From: Bradyrhizobium algeriense
Lineage (GTDB): Bacteria; Pseudomonadota; Alphaproteobacteria; Rhizobiales; Xanthobacteraceae
DNA length: 64,000 nt
Assembly: GCF_003062295.1 (NCBI RefSeq)
Contig: NZ_PYCN01000003.1
Coordinates: 186,001-250,000, forward strand
Reading direction: 5' to 3'
Part shown: piece by piece, positions 53,095 through 59,565 of the stretch
How positions within the stretch are numbered: the stretch's first letter is position 1
How the letters are laid out: each line of letters begins with the position of its first letter
Notes under the pieces: generated by a model
Seen by the model: only the letters and a program-made list of their open reading frames with translations
Told to the model about the DNA's origin: nothing
Database searches by the model: none
Position numbers and translations under genes: made by a program

Positions 53095-54372
53095 ATGTCA
53101 GCACCATCAGATAAATTCGGCAGGCCGATCGTCGTCGTCACCGGCATGGGCGTGGTGACGTCGCTCGGCGCCGGCAAGACGGACAATTGGCGCAAGCTGA
53201 CCGCGGGCGAATCCGGCATCCGCACCGTGACCCGGTTCCCGATCGATGGGTTGAAATCGACCATGGCGGGCACGGTCGATTTCGTCACCGTCGATCCCGT
53301 CACCTCGACGGGATTGACCGAGCGGCTGGCCGAAATGGCCACCGAAGAGGCGCTCGAACAGGCCGCGATCGGCGCCAAGGCCGATTTTCCCGGGCCGCTG
53401 TTTCTCGCGGTAGCCCCGGTCGAGGTCGAATGGCCGCAACGGCTCGAACTCGGACGCGCGATCGGCAAGACCGAATTCGGCTATGACGACATGCTGCGCC
53501 TCAGCGGCGGCGGCCGGTTCACAGCCTATCATCACCGTTTCATGTTCGGCTCGGTGGCGAGCCATCTGGCCGAAGCGTTCGGCACCAAGGGCTCGCCGAT
53601 CTCGCTGTCGACGGCCTGCGCCTCCGGCGCGACCGCGATCCAGCTCGGCGTCGAGGCGATCCGCCGCGGCGACGCTGACGCGGCGCTGTGCGTGGCGACC
53701 GACGGCTCGGTCAACCCGGAAGCGATGGTGCGGTTCTCGCTGCTGTCGGCGCTATCGACGCAGAACAATCCGCCGCAGGCCGCCTCAAAGCCGTTCTCGA
53801 AGAACCGCGACGGTTTTGTCATGGCGGAAGGCGCCGGCGCGATGGTGCTGGAAAGCTACGAGTCCGCAATCGCCCGCGGCGCGAAGATTCTCGGCGTGGT
53901 GGCCGGCTGCGGCGAGCTGACCGACTCGTTCCACCGCACCCGCTCCAGCCCGGACGGCAAGCCGATCATCGGCTGCATGCGCAAGACGCTGGCGGATGCC
54001 GGTCTCGAACCGGAGCAGATCGACCACATCAACGCGCACGGCACCGCGACGCCGGAAAACGACAAGATGGAATACAACACGACCGCGGTCGTGTTCGGCG
54101 AGCATCTGCCGAAGATCCCGGTGTCGTCGAACAAGTCGATGGTCGGGCATACGATTTCGGCGGCCGGCGCGGTCGAGGCCGTGTTCTCGCTGCTCACGCT
54201 GGAGCACCAGCGGATTCCGCCGACCATCAATTACGAGATTCCGGATCCGGCGATCCTGTTCGATGTGGTCGGTAACACCGCGCGCGACGCCAAGGTCACC
54301 GCCGTGATGTCGAACTCGTTCGGTTTCGGCGGGCAAAACGCCTCGCTGATCCTGACCCGCGAACCGGTCTAG
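53095..54372 (+). CDS. Beta-ketoacyl-ACP synthase II-like protein (FabF1XL)
   Basis: A 425-residue ketosynthase. The catalytic Cys is in LSTACASGATAI, the first His in INAHGTATPENDKMEY, and the second in NKSMVGHTISAAGAV, a complete Cys-His-His triad. It would condense malonyl-ACP with acyl-AcpXL for very-long-chain extension, alone or with the degenerate FabF2XL. GGGGGAA precedes the ATG. The gene is separated from lpxXL by a terminator-like hairpin and repeat C. The alcohol dehydrogenase gene often found here in other rhizobia is absent. Confidence 0.91.
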   Translation: MSAPSDKFGRPIVVVTGMGVVTSLGAGKTDNWRKLTAGESGIRTVTRFPIDGLKSTMAGTVDFVTVDPVTSTGLTERLAEMATEEALEQAAIGAKADFPGPLFLAVAPVEVEWPQRLELGRAIGKTEFGYDDMLRLSGGGRFTAYHHRFMFGSVASHLAEAFGTKGSPISLSTACASGATAIQLGVEAIRRGDADAALCVATDGSVNPEAMVRFSLLSALSTQNNPPQAASKPFSKNRDGFVMAEGAGAMVLESYESAIARGAKILGVVAGCGELTDSFHRTRSSPDGKPIIGCMRKTLADAGLEPEQIDHINAHGTATPENDKMEYNTTAVVFGEHLPKIPVSSNKSMVGHTISAAGAVEAVFSLLTLEHQRIPPTINYEIPDPAILFDVVGNTARDAKVTAVMSNSFGFGGQNASLILTREPV

Positions 54373-54379
54373 TAGGCTA

Positions 54380-54430
54380 GCTGAAGGCCGGTCCTGATTG
54401 TATCAGAACCGGCCTTCAGCCTTTTGTTTG
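54380..54430 (+). terminator. Rho-independent-type terminator after fabF1XL
   Basis: GCTGAAGGCCGGT and ACCGGCCTTCAGC pair perfectly over 13 bases with a further CTGAT/ATCAG pair inside, followed by CTTTTGTTTG. The hairpin is strong enough to end transcription before lpxXL, but it is also the hairpin half of a composite repeat. Confidence 0.65.
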
Positions 54431-54481
54431 ACGCGTTTTCTTGACGCGAACCGGTGCCCACTTCTCTTGAAAACGCTATAG
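54430..54481. repeat. Dispersed intergenic repeat, copy C
   Basis: GACGCGTTTTCTTGACGCGA then ACCGGTGCCCACTTCTCTTG and AAAACGCTATAG, the same family as 51321-51371 and 4057-4110. It directly follows the terminator-like hairpin. Confidence 0.8.
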
Positions 54482-54491
54482 CCTTCGCAAA

Positions 54492-55427
54492 ATGAACCGC
54501 CTGCTCCTACGCACCAAGGCGCGCCTGCGCGACGCCGCCAAGCCTGTGGCGGAATTAGCCGTCGGCGCGCTGACGATCGCGCTGTTGCGCACCACGCGCT
54601 ATTTCGATCCGGACAAAACCGCGAATTTCTTCGGCCGCGTCACCCGCTTCATCGGACGCCGGCTGCGGGAGGACCGAATCGGTCGCGAAAATCTTAAGGC
54701 CTCCTTCCCTGAGAAATCGCCCGAAGAGATCGAAACCATTCTGGCCGGCGTGTGGGACAATCTGGGCCGCATCGGCGCCGAGTTCGCCCATCTCGATCAC
54801 ATCTGGGACTACGACGTCGAGCATCCGGACAAGCCGAGCCGCGTCGAGTTCGGCGCGCGGACCAAGCAGATTTTCGACCACCTGCGCGACGACGGCAAGC
54901 CGGCGATCATCTTCGCGAGCCATCTCGGCAATTGGGAGATCCCGGCGCTCGGCGCGGTCGCCCATGGGCTGGACTGCGCAATCCTGTTCCGCCGCCCCAA
55001 CATCGAGTCCGCCGACCGCGCCATCGAGCGGATCCGCGCCGTCAAGATGGGCACGCTGGTGCCGGCCGGGCGCGAGGCGCCGCTCAAGCTCGCCGAGGCG
55101 CTGCAGCGAGGCCAGCACGTCGCGATGCTGGTCGATCAATACATGGGCAACGGCGTCGAGGTGACGTTCTTCGGCCGCAAGACCAAGGCCAACCCGACAC
55201 TGGCGCGGCTGTTGCGGCAGGTCGATTGCCCCGTGCACGGCGTGCGCATCATCCGCCTGCCCAACCACCGCTTCCGCGCCGAACTGTCCGAAGAGGTCAA
55301 ACCGGTGCGCGACGCCTCGGGCCAGATCGACATCCAGGGCACGATGCAGGCGGTGACCTCAGTGATCGAAGGCTGGGTACGGGAATATCCGGACCAGTGG
55401 CTGTGGCTGCACAGAAGATGGCGGTAG
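54492..55427 (+). CDS. lpxXL: Lipid A very-long-chain acyltransferase (LpxXL)
   Basis: A 311-residue membrane-associated acyltransferase of the HtrB/LpxL family. The catalytic motif is SHLGNWEIPALG with His and Glu (HxxxxE) near residues 141-146. An N-terminal hydrophobic segment precedes it, and the segment LFRRPNIESADRAIERIR and WGKxx-like motifs follow. It transfers the very-long-chain hydroxy acyl group from AcpXL to lipid A. The C-terminus ends in the family signature QWLWLHRRW. Its link to the cluster identifies it as LpxXL. Confidence 0.9.
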   Translation: MNRLLLRTKARLRDAAKPVAELAVGALTIALLRTTRYFDPDKTANFFGRVTRFIGRRLREDRIGRENLKASFPEKSPEEIETILAGVWDNLGRIGAEFAHLDHIWDYDVEHPDKPSRVEFGARTKQIFDHLRDDGKPAIIFASHLGNWEIPALGAVAHGLDCAILFRRPNIESADRAIERIRAVKMGTLVPAGREAPLKLAEALQRGQHVAMLVDQYMGNGVEVTFFGRKTKANPTLARLLRQVDCPVHGVRIIRLPNHRFRAELSEEVKPVRDASGQIDIQGTMQAVTSVIEGWVREYPDQWLWLHRRWR

Positions 55428-55434
55428 CGGCCAT

Positions 55435-55520
55435 GTAGCCCGGGTGAAGCGAAGCGCAACCCGGGGACACTCTCGCAACCAGCTGAATCCCCGGATTGCG
55501 CTGCGCTTCACCCGCTACGG
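55435..55520. repeat. Palindromic intergenic repeat, TAGCCCGG family, copy 3
   Basis: GTAGCCCGGGTGAAGCGAAG at one end pairs with GCGCTTCACCCGCTACGG at the other, with CCCGGG/CCCCGG inside. The base pattern is a variant of 47357-47444. It lies after lpxXL and before the small peptide gene on the other strand. Confidence 0.75.
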
Positions 55521-55525
55521 AAAGC

Positions 55526-55639
55526 TTATCCGCCGAAGAGCAGGCCGAGGCTCCACGCCTTCATCGCAACCGTCGATCCCAGGACGAAGATGATCTGCAG
55601 CAGCGTGCGCGTTGAAAAGAACGTGAGGATGGTGGTCAT
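55526..55639 (-). CDS. Small hydrophobic peptide, 37 residues
   Basis: A minus-strand frame ATG to TAA with GGGAGC upstream of the ATG. The product MTTILTFFSTRTLLQIIFVL continues GSTVAMKAWSLGLLFGG and is strongly hydrophobic, so a single membrane span is likely. Size and position (between lpxXL and the PotF-like gene, convergent with lpxXL) are typical of small-membrane-protein genes missed by gene finders. No family is recognised; the translation initiation region is the main support. Confidence 0.5.
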   Translation of the reverse strand: MTTILTFFSTRTLLQIIFVLGSTVAMKAWSLGLLFGG

Positions 55640-55724
55640 GTGATGCTCCCGAAAGGAGCTATAGGTTCTCCCTCACGTTCCGGCAACAGGAGTTTGATGG
55701 GCTATGCACTACAAGCAGCAGCGT

Positions 55725-55829
55725 CGTCATTCCGGGATGGTGCGTAAGCACCAGACCTCAGATGCGCAATTGCGCATCGGGGAATCTCGAGATTCCGGGT
55801 TCGATGCGTTGCATCGCCCCGGAATGACG
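55725..55829. repeat. Palindromic intergenic repeat, GTCATTCCGG family
   Basis: CGTCATTCCGGGATGGTGCG at one end and the complement CCCCGGAATGACG at the other, with TGCGCAATTGCGCA palindrome and GAATCTCGAGATTC inside. A hairpin-rich repeat common in Bradyrhizobium intergenic DNA; only one copy is in the window. Confidence 0.75.
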
Positions 55830-55836
55830 CCAGGAA

Positions 55837-56943
55837 TCACCTCCCCGTCTTCACCTTGGTCCACAGCCGGTTGATGATGCGCTGTGTCGCCGGGTCGCGG
55901 GCCTGGATGACGAACAGCTTTTTCTGCGTCGCCTCGTCCGGATAGATATTTTTGTCGTTGAGGATCTTTGGATCGACCAGCTTCTGGCTCGCCAGATTGC
56001 CGTTGGCATACGACAAAAAGTCCGAATTCTTCGCCGCGACGTCCGGGCGGTAGAGATAGTTGATCAGCTCGTAGGCCTCCGCGACATTCTTCGCATCCGC
56101 CGGGATCGCGAGATTGTCGAAGAACATCTGCGCGCCCTCTTTCGGAATCGTGTAACCGATCTCGATGCCGTTCCTGGCTTCCGCCGCGCGGCTGCGCGCC
56201 TGCATGATGTCGCCGGACCAGCCCACCACGAAGCAGATTTCGCCTGATGCCAGCGCGCCCAGATATTCCGAGGAATGAAACTTGCGGACGTTGGGCCGGA
56301 TCTTGCTAACGAGCTCGGCGGCCTTCTCCAGATCGGCCTGCCTGGTCGAGTTCGGGTCGATCCCGAGATAGCCGAGCGCCGCGGGCAGAATGTCGTCAGC
56401 GGAGTCCAGCATGTGGATACCGCAGTCCTTGAACTTGGCGAGGTTCTCCGGCTTGAAGACGATGTCCCAGCTATCGATCCTGGCGTCCGGCCCGAGGATT
56501 TTCTGCATCGTCTTGACGTTGTAGCCGATGCCCGTGGTGCCCCACATGTAATTGGCGGCGTAATCGTTGCCGGGATCGTAGGTCGCGAGCTGGCTGGTCA
56601 CGACAGGCCAGGCGTTGGCGAGGTTCGGCAGCCTGGACTTGTCGAGCTTGAGAAAAACCTTTGCCGTGATCTGGCGCTGCAGGAAATAGCCGGTGGGAAC
56701 CACGACGTCGTAGCCCGACTTGCCCGCGAGTAGCCGCGTCTCCAGCGTCTCGTTGGCGTCGAACGTGTCGTAGACCACCTTGATGCCGGTCTCCTTGGTA
56801 AAGTCCTCCAGCACCCCAGGCGCCATATAGTTCGACCAGTTGTAGAAATTGACCGTGCGCTCCTGCGCCCAGGCGGGCGAGAGCGACAGCGCGACCGTCA
56901 TCACGCCGATCAGGCGAAGCAAACTTCGGAGAAGGTCGCGCAT
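55837..56943 (-). CDS. Polyamine (spermidine/putrescine) ABC transporter binding protein, PotF-like
   Basis: A 368-residue periplasmic binding protein with signal sequence (LIGVMTVALSLSPAWAQ). The start of the mature part RTVNFYNWSNYMAPGVLEDF and the acidic residues of EICFVVGWSGDIMQARSRAA match PotF/PotD. Ligand-pocket segments such as NYMWGTTGIGYNVKTM and ELINYLYRPDVAAKNSDF are conserved. No permease or ATPase gene accompanies it, and the aminotransferase gene precedes it on the same strand. Confidence 0.92.
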   Translation of the reverse strand: MRDLLRSLLRLIGVMTVALSLSPAWAQERTVNFYNWSNYMAPGVLEDFTKETGIKVVYDTFDANETLETRLLAGKSGYDVVVPTGYFLQRQITAKVFLKLDKSRLPNLANAWPVVTSQLATYDPGNDYAANYMWGTTGIGYNVKTMQKILGPDARIDSWDIVFKPENLAKFKDCGIHMLDSADDILPAALGYLGIDPNSTRQADLEKAAELVSKIRPNVRKFHSSEYLGALASGEICFVVGWSGDIMQARSRAAEARNGIEIGYTIPKEGAQMFFDNLAIPADAKNVAEAYELINYLYRPDVAAKNSDFLSYANGNLASQKLVDPKILNDKNIYPDEATQKKLFVIQARDPATQRIINRLWTKVKTGR

Positions 56944-56946
56944 CTG

Positions 56947-58119
56947 CTACCTCTTGCGACGGCCGTGCACCGCGTCCGACAGGCGCTCCAGCGCGGTATC
57001 CAGCGTTTCGTCCTTCTTGGAAAAACAGAACCGCACCACCGAGGTCACAGCGTCCTGCTCGTAGAACGCCGACACCGGGATCGCGGCGACTTTATAATCG
57101 CTCACGATGCGCTTGCAGAACTCGACGTCGGTTTCGTTGAGCCCAAGCGGCGACAGGTCGACGGTGAGAAAATACGTGCCTTGCGACTTCAGCACGGGAA
57201 AGCCGATGCTCTCCAATCCCTTCGTCAAACGGTCCCTGCTCCGCGCCAGTTCCTTGCGCATGTCGAAGAAATATTCATCTGGTTTGCCGAGGCCGTAGGC
57301 GACCGCCGCCTGGAGGTTCGGCGCTGTCGTGAAGGTCAGAAACTGGTGCACTTTTGCAGCCACCCGCAACAGTGGCGGCGCGGCGCAGACGAAGCCAACC
57401 TTCCATCCCGTCAGCGAAAAAATCTTGCCGGCGCTGCCGACCTTGATGGTGCGGTCGCGCATGCCCGGGATCGTGATCAGCGGGATATGCTCGCGGCCGT
57501 CGAAAACGACGTGTTCCCAAACCTCATCGCAAATCGCGATGGTGTCGAACTGCTGGCAGTACCGCGCCAGCAATTCGAGGTCCTCGCGGGGATAGACGAC
57601 CGCAGCCGGATTGAGCGGGTTGTTGAACAGCACCGCCTTGGTCTTGGAATTGAAGACGCTGGCCAGCATCTCTTCCGTCAGCCGCCAGCCCGGCGGCTCG
57701 AGCCGCAACAGGCGCGGAATACCGCCGGCCTGGCGGATGATCGGCAAATAGCTGTCATAGACCGGCTGGAACACCACGACCTCGTCGCCGGGTTCGACGA
57801 CGGCGAGGATGGAGGCCGTCAGCGCCTCGGTGCCGCCCGAGGTCACCATCACTTCCGTCATCGGATCGAGTGAGAGCTTGTGCCAGCGTCCGTAATGGGC
57901 CGTGATCGCCTGCCGCAGTTCGGGAATGCCCATCATCGACGGGTATTGGTTGTAGCCGTTCACCGTCGCGTCGGCTGCGGCGCGGCGGATATCCTCCGGC
58001 CCGGGATCGTCGGGAAAGCCCTGGCCGAGATTGATGGCGTTGTTGTCGCGGGCGGCCTGCGACATCGCCTCGAACACGGTGACCGGAAGGTCGGCAAAGA
58101 CCTTGTTCATGGATGTCAT
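56947..58119 (-). CDS. Pyridoxal-phosphate aminotransferase, class I/II (methionine/kynurenine type)
   Basis: A 390-residue fold-type I aminotransferase. The PLP-binding Lys is in VGSAGKIFSLTGWKVGF (near residue 235). Other motifs are NNAINLGQGFPDDPGPEDI, MVTSGGTEALTASILAV, LFNNPLNPAAVVYPRED and FCFSKKDETLDTALERL. The opening resembles methionine aminotransferase/YbdL and kynurenine-oxoglutarate transaminase. Two ATGs lie three codons apart; either start is plausible. It is likely cotranscribed with the rhodanese upstream and the binding protein downstream, which is three bases away. Confidence 0.9.
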   Translation of the reverse strand: MTSMNKVFADLPVTVFEAMSQAARDNNAINLGQGFPDDPGPEDIRRAAADATVNGYNQYPSMMGIPELRQAITAHYGRWHKLSLDPMTEVMVTSGGTEALTASILAVVEPGDEVVVFQPVYDSYLPIIRQAGGIPRLLRLEPPGWRLTEEMLASVFNSKTKAVLFNNPLNPAAVVYPREDLELLARYCQQFDTIAICDEVWEHVVFDGREHIPLITIPGMRDRTIKVGSAGKIFSLTGWKVGFVCAAPPLLRVAAKVHQFLTFTTAPNLQAAVAYGLGKPDEYFFDMRKELARSRDRLTKGLESIGFPVLKSQGTYFLTVDLSPLGLNETDVEFCKRIVSDYKVAAIPVSAFYEQDAVTSVVRFCFSKKDETLDTALERLSDAVHGRRKR

Positions 58120-58127
58120 GGTGGAGA

Positions 58128-58457
58128 TCAGCCGCCGGTTCTGGTCGGCAAGCCTGCGGCCTTCCAGCCGATGATGCCACCGGCCAGATGCTTGTCATAG
58201 GGAAGGCCCGCCGCCTGGGCCGCCAGCGAGGCCGTCACCGAGCGCTTGCCCGAACGGCAGGCGAAAACCACCTGCTTTCCCTGCGGGTCCGGAATGGCCG
58301 CCGGATCGAAGGTCTGGAGAGGAACGACCACACCGTCCGGATAGGCTTCCACCGCGACCTCGTTGGGCTCGCGGACATCGACCAGAAGATAGCGCCCTTC
58401 CGCCATCCCCTTGGAAACCTCTTCCGGGGTCAAATCGTGCACCTGATGGTCCGCCAC
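58128..58457 (-). CDS. Rhodanese-like domain protein
   Basis: A 109-residue single-domain rhodanese. The active-site loop is CRSGKRSVTA with Cys near residue 66 (VFACRSGKRS), and the opening ADHQVHDLTPEEVSKGMAEG is typical of GlpE/PspE-type proteins. Sulfur transfer from thiosulfate or a related donor is likely. The GTG start is used since AGGAGG lies seven bases before it; the TTG giving a longer product overlaps this site. The eight-base gap to the aminotransferase start indicates cotranscription. Confidence 0.9.
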   Translation of the reverse strand: MADHQVHDLTPEEVSKGMAEGRYLLVDVREPNEVAVEAYPDGVVVPLQTFDPAAIPDPQGKQVVFACRSGKRSVTASLAAQAAGLPYDKHLAGGIIGWKAAGLPTRTGG

Positions 58458-58618
58458 GCAATATCCTCCTGACAACCCGCCGCGAGGGCTCCGATCAGCC
58501 CCGTCGCGCGGGCGCCAAAGTCGCCCCTGGCGGGGCGAAAATCAAGCGCCGCGAACGGTTTAAACGGCCGCCAAAACCTCGCCGCCGCCAACGCACTTGT
58601 TCTCCTCCCGCCCCTGTT

Positions 58619-59068
58619 TCAGGTCAGAAGGTCTTTCGCGATGGGCCATGCCCCTTTGGGCGTTTGAGGACCGGCCGCCCGGTAGCCGCGGCGAAGGTAG
58701 AAGCCGCTGGCGTTTGTGCTTGCCTCGGCGCGCACCGAGGGGAACTCGCGGTCGCGTATCAGCCCTTCCAGCATATCGAGCAATCCGGCGCCTACACCCT
58801 GCCAGGCAAATTCGGCTGCCGCATACAAGCCCTCCAGCATGTCGCCGCTAATGGCCCCCCATCCGACGACGACGCCGTCCAGTTCGGCAACCCATACTTC
58901 CAGCTCACGCAGCTTTCGCTCCATCCCGGAGAGCGTGAGCTTCGACGCCCACGCGTGCGCTTCGGCGACCGGCATCATTGGAAGCGCGAGTTCAAGGATA
59001 GATCGCCGCCGCACGTCGTGCAGACGGCTCACGTCCTTGCGCATCGCGCGACGGTAAACGGTATCCAT
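58619..59068 (-). CDS. GNAT-family N-acetyltransferase
   Basis: A 149-residue acetyl-CoA-dependent acetyltransferase. MDTVYRRAMRKDVSRLHDVR gives the start; the acetyl-CoA-binding segment is EFAWQGVGAGLLDMLEGLIR, and ASTNASGFYLRRGYRAAGPQ is motif B. The internal ATG is used because AGGTGACG lies before it and upstream sequence is not conserved. Substrate is unknown. It stands alone between the rhodanese operon and the divergent adenylation gene. Confidence 0.88.
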   Translation of the reverse strand: MDTVYRRAMRKDVSRLHDVRRRSILELALPMMPVAEAHAWASKLTLSGMERKLRELEVWVAELDGVVVGWGAISGDMLEGLYAAAEFAWQGVGAGLLDMLEGLIRDREFPSVRAEASTNASGFYLRRGYRAAGPQTPKGAWPIAKDLLT

Positions 59069-59565
59069 CGTCACCTGCCTCACGTCAAACGGACCTGCCG
59101 AGCCAATGTCCGCTATTGAGAGATGCGCACTATAACGGCCTAGGCCAATGTCTGAAGATGATCCAGATGCGACCTTCCAGCGAAGAGGAAATTGCCCGGT
59201 CAATGGGAAAGCGGGTGTAATCTTTGCTGCGGGTTATCAGTGACGGCGGCCCCGGCGGCTGTCACCATTGGGCCCAACGCAGAGGCCGGTTCGTTCGATT
59301 TACGGGAACCCTGGCCATTCGTTTAAACGGCCCCAAACTAGGGGCCGCCAACCCGAACGATACGGGTTTTCTTCCAGCAGTCGGGGGGCACCTTTCGGCT
59401 GGAAGCACTAGAATCAACCCTCAGCCATGCCGATTGTTCCTTGGCCTTCGCCAAGCAGTTATGGGTATGGAAATTAAGGATTAGTGGCGTCCTGCTCCCG
59501 CCACTTGTCAGTATTTCCCGCTAGATTGATTGCGCGCCGATGGAGCAGTCAAAGGGGGCATTCTA
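59069..59565. other. Leader region of the adenylation-carrier-thioesterase gene with two hairpins
   Basis: No gene is supported. Two inverted repeats stand out: CTTCCAGC...GCTGGAAG at 59371-59405 (8-base stem, 19-base loop) and AGTGGCG...CGCCACT at 59483-59505 (7-base stem, 9-base loop), the latter 60 bases before the start codon. The leader could carry RNA-level regulation. Confidence 0.45.

Noticed and set aside
59224..59484. An 86-codon frame upstream of the A-T-TE gene
   Set aside because: No ribosome-binding site and it spans a hairpin; composition is not protein-like.
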